Assembly: GCF_025370935.1 (NCBI RefSeq)
Contig: NC_133496.1
Span: 14,143,544 to 14,207,543, forward strand
Direction: 5' to 3'
Length of the DNA stretch: 64,000 nucleotides
Source of the DNA: Choristoneura fumiferana
Taxonomy: Eukaryota; Arthropoda; Insecta; Lepidoptera; Tortricidae
A program made the position numbers and the translations under genes. Numbering within the stretch: position 1 is the stretch's first letter; every line of letters starts with the position of its first letter. Shown in pieces: positions 1 through 12,332 of the stretch. The notes below the pieces were generated by a model. That model saw only the letters and a program-made list of their open reading frames with translations, was not told where the DNA came from and ran no database searches.

Positions 1-3000
1 GATCGTTACGACAAGAAATATTTAATAAAATGAAAACTATACTAAGTTACCTAGAGCAGAAAGTTGAAGAACGAATAGAAAAGTAAAATTCTGTGTAAAA
101 ACTTTAAGGCCATTCGTAGCCGTTAAGAACTAAAAAGCTTAGCTTAAGTACACATAAATGAAAGTCACTTCAAGGCGAAAGCAGCCCTTCTGGATAAAAA
201 CTATTCGGTACTTCCAACCTCTGAAAATCCCTCTTTCCTTATCACACTTATTTTCACTCGAGACAGCAATCTTTGGTCATAGCGAGAAATGAAAATTAAT
301 GATGTTCTTGAGTATATTTTCGTGTCGGTTTGAGTACACACCATTATTTTCGGTTTTGGCTCAAGACCCTCATTTATTATGTAAGTTTTCTCGAAACGTA
401 ATACCAAAGATGCAGATGGTGTAGTGAATCAGGCTTATTTCAACTCAAACGTAAGTCCCTCGTTACCTTTGCATTTTGATCTTCAAAGTGAAATCAATTA
501 TTCAAATTGATTGCATCACAAAAGAAAAGAAAAAATTCAGTCTTTAATAACTTTTTGCTAACGTATTCCGTAACATGTTTCAGCAAATACGGTCAATTAT
601 TTTTATCTTTGGCTTTAAATACTTAGTTTATTTTTAAGTTTTTTTTAGAAGACAGTCAAAGCCGTCTACAGGAACTATGATTAGGCAAAATACTTACCTA
701 TTGCTTAAGGCAATATAGATTATACTCCGCTGTCACAAAAAAAAAGTAGAAATAGCAGTATGCTTTACTAATGATTCATTCTACAGGCATCAGGGGACAT
801 CGTTTCAGAAAAACGCTGCTCTTCGATTTTTCTTGATTCCACCTAATTGGATTGATGGAGTAGCTTTGGCAAATCTGTCGGGCAAAGATAATGAATGAGG
901 CTACTAGGACGAACTTTTCCGGAGGGGAACTATTCTGTGTGAAAACAGCAAGAGACATCCCTATCCCTCTCACCTACATAGCAGGTTCGGTCACGAGGGG
1001 AGCTTTAAACATTATGGAAGTTCTTGACAGTTTGATATACTTGAAGTATTCGGTTAACAAGATTGCATTATAATAAATTGAGCTTAACAGAATGGCCCCA
1101 AGTTACTCTTTATCTGACTCGGGGGTAAACATTACGTAACAGCTCCGGAAATCTCGACGGCGATTGGATGAAATTAGGGAATTGTAAACACACGTGATCT
1201 AGAGCGTTGTTTGTGCATCCTACCTTGAATAGACGTGGGCCAGGCCTTTCACGGCTTGATGAAATACAAACTGTGTCACCAGGTAGAGAAGGTACGTACC
1301 TGCCAAAATTTTCGACAGCGTTTGTATACAAAGTACTGTTCACAGGCGTTGGTATGCCTGAATAGTTACTATATAGTGATAAAACACACGTCACTTTATG
1401 ACGTGAATTGCCTTTAGCTTTTATTTTGACCACAATTTAGCACCATTTTTCTTGAAAACAGCAAATTGTTCATTACACGCAAATAATCATGTAAATGTTT
1501 TACGAATAGGTACGTCCCTCCAGGCTCATACCATACTATATATGCTTATATAGTATGCTTATATATATGCTTTAAATAATTAAACATTTTTCATGGCCAG
1601 TGCCTGCCTTGCCTGCCTTTTATGTTTTCACAGAGAGAAAAGCCCGTGTTACTATATTCTATACGAGTACTTTTGTAAAATATATAGGGATGCATTAATA
1701 ACCAGTACAGCATTTAAATAAAAACTTATATTTTTTTTTTATTTAAAATATTTTTTGACATTTTCATCACACATTTTGTTACGCAAATAGGCTTGAGCTT
1801 CACCACAACCCTGATAGTAAGTACAGATGTGGCCTTAGATAAAGCACCTAGTTAATGTTCATTAACCCTAGACCGTAACCATATCGGATCGTATCCTTCA
1901 CATTCATAATCTTTATTAATTTTACTGTAAACTAATCATTAACTTAATCTTACTAGCCGTTTACCAGTAGTCTTGTATTGTGAACATCGCTATAATTCAT
2001 TTATCATCATTTGCCTCTCAAGTAAAGGGAACTAGGTAACGTCATAGGACTTCCGTAGCACATGATTTGCATAATAACGTAACTAAGTGTACCACGTCCC
2101 GGTAAAGGTCGAATTTCACCCATAAACACGAGATTCTACGGCTCATTTTGCATAATCTCGAGCGGGCCGAAATTGCTCTCGGTTCGATCAATTCTCACAT
2201 GTAGATTCAAGGAATTTGAATATGTTAGTTAACTTAGGGGAATGTTTGAGTATATTCCAAGCTGGATTTACTGGTATCTGCTTGAGAGTGTAGTTTATTT
2301 AAACGACTTGGTGAGTTTAGTGGGTTGAAATGCGACGCGAGACTTCCGATATAAAATTTAGAAAAAAATATTACCTTTGAAAGGTCAACAGAATTTGAAC
2401 TACCTTAGATGTATACGTGAGGTTACTTGATGTGCCTGGGTCTTATCTCAACGGGCTACTAGATGGGCCAGTATATTCAATGTGGCAAAATAAAATTAAT
2501 TTAGTACCGTCTATAAAAATAAATATTTTCAATGCAAAATAATATCTTCAAAATTACTGCTCATGGTTCTTAAATTACAAGCTACAAACTCGGCAACAAA
2601 TGCAGACTGACTTGGACTGCAGTTACAGGATTGATACTTTAGCATATCTAAATCTTAAAATGTCCCTTGATGATAAGTATTTAAAACTTTACGAGAATAT
2701 TAAGTGTTTTTTATTAATCACTTCTGACTTTTAAGTCACTACACTCTTGACAGTAAATACGCTACTGATAGCGGCGTCAGTCACGGCACACTTGACGTAT
2801 AATAAGGGACGCACTTGTACCGCATAACTGAGACAACAATAGATCAGGCCAGAAAACATTGCAGTATTTTCGGCCAACATGCCTGCGACGGTAAACGTAC
2901 ATCGGCCATACGAAATAATATGTGAGGCTTTGCAGCTGCAGCCGGGTCTTACTAAAAATATGGGCGAGTATTGAAAAGTTTGACTATAAAAATGTCGGCT

Positions 3001-4100
3001 GATGTCACCGGCCGCCATTGCAGCCACTTAATCCAAATAAATTATAATCCATCTAAGAGCCTCTTTACTAAATTAGTAGAGACTACCTCCTTATTCATAT
3101 AAAACCTTATTCTCGAGCTCAGCCTAGATAAGAGATTAGTTTGAAATTGGTTTTTCTTTGTCTGGGTCACAATGAAAAGCATCATGCAGAGTGTGACCCT
3201 TATTTGTGATTTTCGGCACTAATGATAACGGAATGTATTATTTTTTCTTTTTTTTACCTAGCTATTATTATTTTGTTATATTTACCTTTGCCTTGCAAAC
3301 AAAACTAAAATATTAGCTTTAATAGGCTTGTACCGGCTATGCCCGTGGCTTTGCAACCGTAAAAGAATAAAAATAGCCTAGTTCCCTACCCGGTGAGAAT
3401 TAAAAACCATGGTATTTCCACGGTGGCTTTGATCGCGTCCACGTGTATACTGTTAATAGCAAAATTTATTTTCTAACTCCTTACATCTTCGACTGAAATT
3501 GGCTTGTCTTGCATCGTGTCTCATTCTTTCCAACAACGAGGAAAAAATCTAGGTCGGCAGCACGATAGGCAAATACCCGATAACCTGATATAGGCAATTT
3601 ATCACAGACAGACCTTCGAGTCACACCCATCAATCTTGGATCTTCAACACTGCTAATTATTGCCAATCAGGCCTTGACATTTTCCTTGTGCATTTTGACT
3701 AGTTTTTTTTTACAATCGATGGTATCATACAACGGAAATAAATATTTATTCGACATTTGGTATTTTTAAAAATATAGAATTTTAGTCAAACTCCATCTAA
3801 GTTACTCAATACACTTCATTTTTAATTTAAAAAATGCGCGTTTAAACCAAATTTCTACATTTATGATCAAACGTATAAGTGATGCAGAAAAAATAATATT
3901 TCGCGGTGAGGAATGGAGAGGCATACACGCCAGTGGCGGTAAAGGGCCATTAACTTTATTACATTTGCACCATGAGCAGTGAACTGAAATAAATGTTTAT
4001 GAAATGACATTGTATTACGGAGGCGCCTTTTTACGGCAACGTCGAAAATTAAGGTTGTTGAACTTTGTAGGCGTTTATCAGATTTTTTAGCGCAATTTTT
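1..4100. other. Intergenic DNA, no gene recognised
   Basis: AT-rich non-coding sequence. Open frames of 60-107 codons occur on both strands (for example 776-1073 and 1110-1433), but none shows a domain or splice pattern I recognise. The frames at 776-1433 could be pieces of an old transposon because both strands stay open, but I cannot name it. No RNA gene or clear regulatory element was seen. Confidence 0.5.
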
Positions 4101-4105
4101 TTATT

Positions 4106-4348
4106 TGACTGGATGGCAAACGAGCAAGTGGGTCTCCTGATTGTAAGAGATCACCACTGCCCATAGACACCTGCAACACCAGGGGGATTGCAGATGCGTT
4201 GGCCAACCTAGAGGCCTAAGATGGGATACCTCAAGTGCCAGTAATTTCACCGGCTGTCCTACTCTCCACGCCGAAACACAACGCAATTAGCGAGCGAGAT
4301 GGTTGTAGCAATCCGGGGCGGACCTTGCACAAGGTCCTACCACCTGCA
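4106..4348 (+). repeat. Interspersed repeat family R1, copy 1
   Basis: About 240 bp. It starts with GACTGGATGGCAAACGAGC and ends with AAGGTCCTACCACCTGC. The same sequence occurs at 13531-13788 and 37963-38239 (both minus) and, internally deleted, at 51491-51660 (plus). It has no coding capacity and no inverted termini that I can see. It behaves like a short non-autonomous element; its class is unresolved. Confidence 0.75.
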
Positions 4349-4649
4349 AACGCACACGATATTTTTTATCGTCTAGGTGTACCATTTTGTATTTAGTTTA
4401 AAATGTAGATGTCAACAAAAGATGGATTACTTCAATATTTCTTAAACTTAGACATTTTTTAGATACATTGTAGATACCCGCGACTTCGTTGCAAAGACAT
4501 CGTTTATCGTTATTCTGCGGGAATAATGAAAAATTTCCGATAAATATTTTATGTCTATTAACTCTAGGGACAGTAAGTATTAATACTGTAGATTGGTAAC
4601 AACGTTTTGTGTTTTGATGATCGATTCGAGAATAACAAAACACGAAATG

Positions 4650-5229
4650 AAAAAAACCGGCCAACAGCGTGTCGGATACGCCCGAAATAGGGTTCCGTAG
4701 CCGTTACGAAAAATTAAGTAATATTTTTCTAAGGATTTCGTATTTTGTACGGAATATTCCAAATTTAGGTATATTTTATACATTAGGCTGCTACGAGTAT
4801 TTACTAATAATTCTCAAGAAAAATTAACCGTTATAGTTTTCCTTGTAAGTTTGATTATACTTACTACCATCCTGATTTTTTTCAAATTTTTCCACCCACC
4901 GTTTAGATTTTAGAGGGGGACGCCCTATTTTAATGAAAGTTTGCACTTTTAAGTTGAATATTTCGCAAAAATCACCGAATCGAAAAATCGTTGTAGAAAA
5001 CCCTAAAGGTTTTAAAAGACCTATCCAACGGTACCCCACACTATAGGGTTGGATAAGAAAAAAAAATCACCCACTTTACGTCTGAGGTACCCAAAAAATT
5101 TCCGTGCAAAATTACAGCTTTCTAGCATTGATAGTCCTGAGCAAAGCCGCGGACGGATAGACAGACAGACAGACAGACATGGCGAACTATAAGGGTTCCG
5201 TTTTGCCATTTGGCTCCGGAACCCTAAAA
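4650..5229 (+). mobile_element. Non-autonomous repeat with GGTTCCG termini (R3)
   Basis: Begins AAAAAACCGGCCAACAGCG, followed by AGGGTTCCGTAGCC, and ends GGCTCCGGAACCCT, so the two ends form a 14-bp inverted pair with one mismatch. Near the 3' end there is a GACA tetranucleotide run at about 5158-5178. Related copies lie at 5523-5690 (internal part only) and 47222-47474 (3' half with a longer GACA run). The many single open frames across it are chance. Confidence 0.65.
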
Positions 5230-5522
5230 GGTACATTTCGGTGAGTGTGCAAAGGTTTTACTTAACCGCTACTCCCTTCCCCTTTCCGTCACCGAACGGA
5301 CTAGGCGCGGCGAGCAATTCACCCTTTATGTTGTAGACAAAGACATTCTTTCATTACGCACGAAGCGGTTTGCCTCTCTTTCATTATACGGATGGCTAGG
5401 AGTGGAACTCTCTTCCGAGGTCAGTTTTCCGGAACGCTATAATCTGACACCTTTAAGGTCAAAGTGAACAGACACCTTCTAGACAAACGTATACCATCTT
5501 AGGCCTTATTTCGCCTTCCATC

Positions 5523-5690
5523 AAGCGAGATTGAGGCCAAACGTAAGCCTATTTTTGCACTTTATTGTTGAATATTTTGCAAACAAATCTCTGAATCGAA
5601 AAATCGTTATAGCAACCCCCTAATAGTTTTAAAAGACCTATCTAACGATACTACAAGGTTGGATACACTACAAGGTTGGATGAGAAAACT
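5523..5690 (+). repeat. Degenerate internal fragment of repeat R3
   Basis: Aligns with the middle of the element at 4650-5229: it shares the TTGCACTTT...GAATCGAAAAATCGTT stretch and the 'TTTTAAAAGACCTATC' block. It is followed by a small local duplication of 'ACTACAAGGTTGGAT'. The GACA and terminal parts are missing. Confidence 0.6.
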
Positions 5691-6381
5691 AATAGATTAA
5701 GGTTTTCCTAGATAATTTCAACCAAGTAACTAAGTGAAGTATTTAATTTAAATAGGGCATAACTTTTATTACAATAAAGCTCCTTCATACTTACTGAATG
5801 TCCTTCAGTCCTTACAATACACTATAATAGGTATGATCGTCGTTAAAAGAATAAAATTTAACCATGTTCTAAGTAAACCTATTTAAATCGCCAGTCTTAT
5901 TATCGGTTCTCAGTTAATTACACCTGCAACCAATATCACATGTGTCAATAATCCACAAAGGCCGATTGGAAATCCGCCGCCACTTTGTCACTGAAATCGA
6001 CTCGAATTCCCACTAGCTTAAACCTTAAACGAAAGAGTGAAAAAATGCACATTCACTATTCGCACCCAATACTATGTCTGGCCGGCACTTACAAACGCAA
6101 ATAAAAATTGAAAAATCTGCGGCGCAAATCCCTTGGGGGCTGCGTTGCGCACGTTTGCACGCACCGTCTGTCGACGTCACTGCGCATTGAATAATGGACA
6201 TTATGTACAAGTGTTTTAGTGTTTTAAGTACCTATATTATCATTTTATTTGCCAGGAAGGACTGTCAATCGCAGGGCAGGGAGTACAATCAGGCTCAATC
6301 AGCAGCAGAAGTGAGCGTATATGGTGCTCAAAATGATCTAAACATTATCTTATTAGCATGGCAGTAGAGTCGTCTGTACAT

Positions 6382-6650
6382 GGACGACCAGATGGCCTAG
6401 TGGTTTGAGAACCTGACTACGAAGCTTGAGGTCCCGGGTTCGATTCCCGTGTCGGGGCAGATATTTGTATGAAAAATACGAATGTTTGTTCTCGGGTCTT
6501 GGGTGTTTAATATGTATTTAAGTATGTATCTATATCTATATAATTATATTTATCCGTTGCTTAGTACCCATAACACAAGCTTTGCTAAGCTTACTTTGGG
6601 ACTAGGTCAATTGGTGTGAATTGTCCCGTGATATTTATATTTATTTATTA
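6382..6650 (+). mobile_element. tRNA-derived SINE (family S1)
   Basis: The head resembles a tRNA: an A-box-like GATGGCCTAGTGG, then CTGACTACGAAG, which recalls the anticodon arm of tRNA-Arg(ACG), and a perfect B box GGTTCGATTCC at about 6438-6448. The body runs through GCAGATATTTGTATG to the tail GGGACTAGGTCAATTGGTG and an AT-rich end. Other copies: 58130-58380 (plus), 59941-60168 (minus) and an interrupted one at 47815-48930 (minus). The anticodon assignment is inference. Confidence 0.85.
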
Positions 6651-6744
6651 TTATTATGTTGAGCACCGTATCCGCTCATCCACTTCTTCTACTGACTGTA
6701 CAAAAGATTTGCTCAATACTCCAAAGCAGGGATGTAACGGATAT

Positions 6745-6870
6745 GGTTTTATCGGAACCGAAAGCGGAACCAGATGTTTTCAATTTAGTTTATCGGAACC
6801 AGAAACGGAATCGGAACCGAAAACGGAATCTGAACCGAATACGGAACCGAAACCAGAATCGGAGCCTGAG
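6745..6870 (+). repeat. Hexanucleotide-type minisatellite (CGGAAC CGAAAC)
   Basis: About 120 bp of imperfect 6-mers of the form CGGAACCGAAAC. All three forward frames give repetitive peptides (Ser/Thr-Glu-Pro and Arg-Asn types). The open frames here are a by-product of the repeat, not genes. Confidence 0.75.
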
Positions 6871-6878
6871 TGACAGGT

Positions 6879-6896
6879 GGTTAGGTTAGGTTAGGT
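6879..6896 (+). repeat. Short interstitial TTAGG array
   Basis: Just over three units of TTAGG, the canonical insect telomere repeat, directly after the hexanucleotide minisatellite and close to a SINE tail. It is too short to be a telomere; a repair filler or chance are both possible. Confidence 0.6.
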
Positions 6897-7289
6897 CTAT
6901 TTTATAAAAAAGTTATGTAAAGCTCCTATCCATTGAAATTATATCAAACGTTGTTATACCGATCATTACACACACATTTATTTGGGCTCTTTGTCTTCCT
7001 ATCAAAGTGGACTTTCATTACATCTTTAATTACGTGACTATGTATCTATTATTTAATAAAGGTTACCTACGTTTTATTTACAACATAGCAAGCTAAGAAA
7101 GTAATTAAGTTAGTTTATTAGCGTTTAAGTATGTATTTATCAATATAATTACCTATGCTTATCTGGGTTTCTTGTACCCATAGTCCAAGCTTTGCTTTGT
7201 TTCTGCCTAGGTCAATTTTGATAAATAGTCTGAATACTTATTTATCTAATCTATTATCCAATCTATAATAAATAAGTATTAATTTCCGG

Positions 7290-7445
7290 TATATAAACCG
7301 AATCTCGGAAACGGCTCCAACGATTTCGATGAAATTTGGTATGTAGGGGTTTTCGGGGATGATAAATCGATCTAGCTTGGTCTTATCTCTGGGAAAATGC
7401 TTATTAAAGAGTTTTAGCCCGAGCAAAGCTCGGTCGCCCAGGTAC
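7290..7445 (+). repeat. Short interspersed repeat ending AGCAAAGCTCGGTCGCC
   Basis: Contains the phrases 'CCGATTTCGATGAAATTTGG'-like (here AACGATTTCGATGAAATTTG) and TTAGCCCGAGCAAAGCTCGG, which I associate with widely dispersed lepidopteran repeats. GAGCAAAGCTC is a small palindrome near the end. No coding content. Confidence 0.5.
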
Positions 7446-8260
7446 TTTAAAATTGATTTCGGTCGATGTTGTCAATCCGTTTAGACAAGAGCAACACAAA
7501 ATTAACGAATGAACCACATAATATGATAAGTGCTTCACCTATTAAGTAGCAAGTTTACATTGCCGGTTATTTCCATCTATAACTGCCAAACGCTTGCAAA
7601 ATTTCAAAATCTACCCACATCTGTTCTTATAAGCGAAAAACTATACCAATATACTACCCATAAAAGAGAGTTTACAAAAATATATGTGTTTTAATAAAGT
7701 ATTATATTGTTGGTACGCAAGTTATCACGTCGTCCGTTGTACGCGTGTGTTACTCCTCATTTGCGTCCACCGTTCGTTTGGCTTTACGCTTCCAACACGT
7801 TTCCGCCGTTCAAAATGAAGACTAATAGCCAAAGGAGCAGGAACTAAATTAGCACGGCGTTACCTGTTAGCTTATTTATGTATGTTGGGCTTTATTTCGT
7901 GTCTTATATTCATTCATTCTTGTAAGATTCTTACTTTCTTGCTGGCTTGCTCAAAACAATATTCATAACCATGTAAGTTAGAAAAAGGCTTACGAGTATA
8001 GTTTTAATTCAGCAAAAAGTCTCTGTAGTTAAGAAATCTTTTGTAATCATTTTGGATATTTAAGTGGAGTTCTCAAACTACTTTTATTATTGTCGGTTTT
8101 AAATAAGACTGAGTGTAGTTCAATTTATTTAAGTAAGATTATTACAATAATACAGCTGAAACAGATTTTCGTTAATTTATAAAACTACTCACTACGTAAA
8201 AATGCACAAATCATTATTTTAAAAAACGCTATGATAGTAAATGAAATCCTTAAAGCGTTA
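7446..8260. other. 3' flank of the dehydrogenase gene
   Basis: No gene recognised. On the minus strand, AATAAA-like poly(A) signals lie about 135 and 175 nt beyond the dehydrogenase stop codon (near 8122-8127 and 8081-8086) and would serve its 3' end. Confidence 0.4.
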
Positions 8261-9025
8261 TCACATCAGCGTTTCACCATTATCTATTACGTAAACTGAA
8301 CCAGTGATACTGCGCGCGCGATCGCTTGCCAGATACACAATCAGGTCAGCGACCTCCTCGCTTTCGGCCATTTTGCCCAGTGGATAGTTTTCATTACGTG
8401 CCTTGTACAACATTTCCACTTCGGCTTTACTGAACCCAGCGTTTTCCGCAAACGGTGTCTTTGTACCTCCTGGATTGACCGAACACACTCTAACACCGTC
8501 ACGAGCAAGCTCCAATGCCACACACCTTGTCAGTTGGTCAAGGGCCGCTTTAGAAATGCAATAGGGCAAGTAATCTGCATCTTTGATCGGCTTGAATGCT
8601 GCAACGCTCGATACGTTCACAATGCAACCCTTCGTCTTCACTAAATACGGCGTTGCTAGACTGGTTAATAGATATATCGATCGAACATTCACGGCCATTA
8701 CCGTATCGTACGGTTCGATACCATCGCGAATGCTTCCTCGCATTCCAACTGCGGCGTTGTTTACTAGAACGTCGATCTTGTCGAATGTTTCCACGGTTTT
8801 TGTGACGATATTTTTTAACTCATCGTCGCTACTTAGTTCGGCTTTGATTATGAGTGGTTTGATTCCTTTTTCGGCTTCACATTTTGCTGCTACGTTGTTT
8901 AGTTTTTGTTCGTTTCTTGCGACGAGGACGAGCGTGGCAGATTGTTTGGCGAACAGGAAGGCGGCAGCTGCTCCGATGCCGGAACTCGCTCCAGTAATCA
9001 CGACTACTCTCTTCTCGAAGTCCAT
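8261..9025 (-). CDS. Short-chain dehydrogenase/reductase, single exon
   Basis: A 254-residue classical SDR, the usual length for this family. The Rossmann nucleotide-binding motif TGASSGIG is at residues 11-18. An Arg follows the second strand (LVAR, residue 37), which favours NADP(H). The NNAA motif is at 89-92. The catalytic set is complete: Asn113, Ser139/140 in NVSS, Tyr155 and Lys159 in YCISK, then PGG at 185. It has no signal peptide or membrane segment, so it is probably cytosolic. The reaction is oxidation or reduction of an unknown alcohol or ketone; many insect relatives are labelled 3-oxoacyl-ACP reductase FabG-like without proof. The ATG at 9025 puts the first strand right after MDFEKR, as expected. 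It has no introns and stands alone among repeats, so it may be a retro-copy or a member of a dispersed family. Reading frame intact. Confidence 0.93.
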   Translation of the reverse strand: MDFEKRVVVITGASSGIGAAAAFLFAKQSATLVLVARNEQKLNNVAAKCEAEKGIKPLIIKAELSSDDELKNIVTKTVETFDKIDVLVNNAAVGMRGSIRDGIEPYDTVMAVNVRSIYLLTSLATPYLVKTKGCIVNVSSVAAFKPIKDADYLPYCISKAALDQLTRCVALELARDGVRVCSVNPGGTKTPFAENAGFSKAEVEMLYKARNENYPLGKMAESEEVADLIVYLASDRARSITGSVYVIDNGETLM

Positions 9026-9062
9026 CTTCGCCGACGCCCGAGTAACAACTAACTGGTTCTAG

Positions 9063-10150
9063 CAGCCACTGCCGCGTGTTTATTTATGAACAAACAACTT
9101 TGACCTCGGAATGCGACTGTCGAATCATTCGTGTATAACAGATTAGATAATGCTTTCGTTTTTTTTGTCTTTATCAATGGCCTTCTCAACGAGGTAATTA
9201 AATGTCTGTTATTTATTAAGTGTTGTGTTTATTACGTATGTTGTGTGTTACGCCCAGTGATTAGGAAAAATCTATACGATTCGCTGGCTTTGTGAAATAT
9301 CAAATGCTTTGGGGAAAATGAATATACAAGAGATAAAGATCTCAATCTTATTAAACTTGTTTCTTCTCTTAGAATTTCTGCTGAGTCCTTTACCTTTTCA
9401 CAAATTATGTTTTATCTGTTTCTTTCATTGTATTTTGTTATGACATATTTTTGGCTTTGTGAATAAATATTATTTTATTTTTTATTTATTTTATTTCGTT
9501 TATCAAGTATTCCAAAAGCTTTTTACGCAGTTCTATTCAAATTAACTTCAAATGCTTCGTTCAATAACTATTAATGATGAGTACTACATTTATTAAACAT
9601 TATTAATCTGCATAATGGAAGTCTTTCCCAAACTTTTTAATTAAGTTTTATAGAATTAAAAAAGTGTGGCAAAAAATGTCTAATAAAGTTATGCGACGCA
9701 TAGCAGGGATTTCCATCACGGTACAGTCAGCAGGTATTTTCATTACTTTTATTTTCCCTAGGGATCAAGGTACTGTTCACTACCTACTGTATTTTAGAGG
9801 TGATATTATTTTAATTGTATTTATTACTGATACTGATACAGATTATGATTTCTCATTGGGATAATGGCAATTCTGTAAAAAATTCTTTGCGGATAAAATT
9901 GACGATGTGAGTAGGTACTGTATTTTCCAAGGCTCTTTTGCAAATACATTATAAGCGTTTACTGTTTTCTCGAATTTTCTTAGTCAGTGGCTGTGGCGCT
10001 CAAAATGATCTACATCTCCACTGCCAAGGTAATAAGAGGGATATTATGTAACAAGTGTTTTATAGGTCAATAATCCAGCTACCTAACTGCACAAGGCCTC
10101 TGCCAAACTTCACCATGCATAATTCAACTGACAGTTGCATAGATTTGCTA
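9063..10150. other. 5' flank of the dehydrogenase, nothing else recognised
   Basis: AT-rich sequence without recognisable coding exons. The dehydrogenase promoter must lie in its first few hundred bases, but I see no convincing TATA box and initiator pair. Confidence 0.4.
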
Positions 10151-10440
10151 GAATAGAATAGAATAGAATAAACTTTATTGTTTAACCGTGTTACATAAAT
10201 GCTATTAAAATATTACAATTGTTTTCTACTTTGTATGCCTTCAAACAAAAAGGAGATAAATAGTGTTTGTGACATAATTGAATAAAGTACAATTAATTTA
10301 ATTATAATATACAATTTCTATAAAAAATTGAGACTTTTCATGGACTTTCAAAATACTGTCAAAGTCTCATAAAAAGCTATATAATTGTTTTATAAAACCG
10401 TTTTTGCTTTGTCTATGTCTGGCACAGGCAGTTATCAAAG
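10151..10440 (-). mobile_element. 3' end of a non-LTR retrotransposon with (TATTC)n tail
   Basis: Begins at the low-coordinate side with AGAATAGAATAGAATAGAAT followed by AAACTTTATTG. Read on the minus strand this is a 3' UTR ending in a pentanucleotide (TATTC) tail, typical of CR1/jockey-like elements. Only the untranslated tail is present. Confidence 0.6.
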
Positions 10441-11237
10441 TGGCACATAAACACGAGTTAGTGTTAGGTATTTTAATAGAAATTTATGTAAACATTATTT
10501 CACGACTAAAATCAAAACCTTTAAGTAATAAATAAGTGGTTTAATTAGAGTAAGGCAAAATATATATACAGGAAAACTTATTGTAATTTTAGCCCGCTTT
10601 TTGAAATGTATATTTAAAATAAAATAAATGATTCAGGCTTCGGCTAATCTATTCACTCAGTCTAGTATCGAAGCAAAACTACATAATGTCGCTCCTGAGA
10701 AATGCCATTTACATGAATGATTATTCGGGCGTACTTAGGTCTGACGCATGCAATTCTACACTCTCGAACTAGGTGGTAAAGTAAACTACGGGTTGTTAGG
10801 TCCCTGAGACCATTTCAAAGTTTATCTGGGCTGCCCGCATGGAAAGCATTGTTCAGATCCGTCCAGCTTGTGTTAACACGCTTCGATCCTCGGCAGACGC
10901 ATAGTAAACATGAAATCGAATTTAGCAATTTGAACGACGGATATTTTGGAAACATAGCATTTGAGAACCTCAGCACCCCTCGTTTCATGTTCGAGATTTG
11001 TCAGTTAGGCGGTGTTGGTTCATCATCTTCGAAAATTTACTCATTTACTATTATGTTTGGCAGTTAAATTGAAATTCCGTTCCACAAAGAACACCCACCC
11101 AATTCATTTTATTCTAATTCAGTTTCAAAATATCATGTTAACGGTCAAAGTATTGAAAGTATTTGTACAAACTTTTATTTAGTTTCACCTGTCCCGTTGT
11201 CTGTCTATATTCTAATCTTGAATGTTAAATTCGACCA

Positions 11238-11372
11238 ACTTCCAGTTGTCGGATTGACTTGAAATTTGGCATAATTATGTAAATTTCGTGCTGATAGTGA
11301 CATCTTGGTAGTCCGGCCAGGATCGTCTCCGCAGGACGGAACTCTTCAACGGTTAATGGCATCGAAATTTGG
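11238..11372 (-). repeat. Interspersed repeat R4, copy 1
   Basis: Contains ACTTCCAGTTGTCGGATTGA, GTAGTCCGGCCAGGATCG and AACTCTTCAACGGTTAATGG. The reverse complement of the same blocks lies at 49973-50190. No coding content. Confidence 0.65.
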
Positions 11373-11607
11373 TATGCAAAATGTAGTTTCAAACAGTCAG
11401 CACAAAAAGCTTGTAATAAAAATGAAATGTTTACCAAAAACTTATTAGAAATAACACTCGACTCTAAATACACACAAACATCCATGTATTACACGTACAA
11501 TAATTATTATCGATATAGACTTACGCGGTTGAATTTGGGATTTTACACATTTTAATCCAAATCCCAGAATTGTATCAGGATAATAAAATAAAATGCCTTA
11601 TTTATAT

Positions 11608-11800
11608 GTAACTAGCCGTTGTCCACGACTCCGTCTGCGTAGAATTCGTTTATCGCTATCCGCGGGAACTATGCAATTTTACGCGATAAAAACTATTATA
11701 TGCCGGGAAAGGCCCCGGAACTTATACTATTTGAGCACCGAGTTTAATCTCAATCGGCTTAGCAGTGTAGACGTGAACAGGTAACAAACAAACATACTTA
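11608..11800 (+). repeat. 'TAGCCGTTGTCCACGACT' type interspersed repeat
   Basis: Starts ACTAGCCGTTGTCCACGACT and ends near AACAAACAAACATACTTAC. Related but diverged blocks occur at 23281-23500, 59697-59900 and 62561-62742. The copy at 62561-62742 is present in one member of a duplicated segment and absent from the other, which shows that this family inserts as a unit. Confidence 0.55.
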
Positions 11801-11953
11801 CAAATTTAGCATTTAGAGGAAATCGTGTATTTTCATTTTCGTATTTATTTTTTGTTGTATTTCTGTTTATTGTTTTTGAATAAAAGTCTACTTTCTTTCT
11901 AACTATCCTTTAAATCTGTTCAGCAGCTTCAGCAAAACAAACAGCCCCCCTCC

Positions 11954-11971
11954 CACACACACACACACACA
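11954..11971 (+). repeat. (CA)n microsatellite
   Basis: About nine CA dinucleotides after a C-rich run. Confidence 0.85.
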
Positions 11972-12332
11972 AGCACATGGGAATAAAACTTTCTCATTTG
12001 TAATAATAGTATGATGTCCCGACCATATGTTACGTAGTACCCTATCAAAAACTGCTTCATTACTTATATAACCCACCTTACAGGAAAGGGGTTTCATCTA
12101 TGTATAAGTATAAGAGTAGTCAGCGCTACACGTAGGGTTTTGAATTACCAACTAAACTCCAGGGATTAATAAAGCTAGCAATTTAGTTCAACGTTCCATA
12201 TATAGCTCAAAGATAATTTACGCAGAAAATCTTACCCCCCTTTAAAATAGTAACGTTACTGAATGACTGACTGACAGACAACGCACAGTCTATATAAATC
12301 ATTGGAGCTAAAGACTTGAAATTAGCAGACAT

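Noticed and set aside
1110..1433. 107-codon minus-strand frame as a gene
   Set aside because: No domain, no splice context, and overlapping open frames on the other strand. It may be transposon debris, but I could not support it.
6616..6889. Glu/Pro and Arg/Asn-rich short proteins
   Set aside because: They are translations of a hexanucleotide minisatellite in different frames.
6879..6896. Telomere end
   Set aside because: Only about three TTAGG units with ordinary sequence on both sides.
8261..9025. Bacterial contamination or recent transfer of the SDR
   Set aside because: The protein resembles insect SDRs in length and motifs, and the flanks are ordinary lepidopteran repeats; nothing points to transfer.
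8583..9062. 159-codon plus-strand open frame
   Set aside because: It is the antisense of the SDR gene; the minus-strand frame has the complete catalytic set and the plus-strand frame has no domain.
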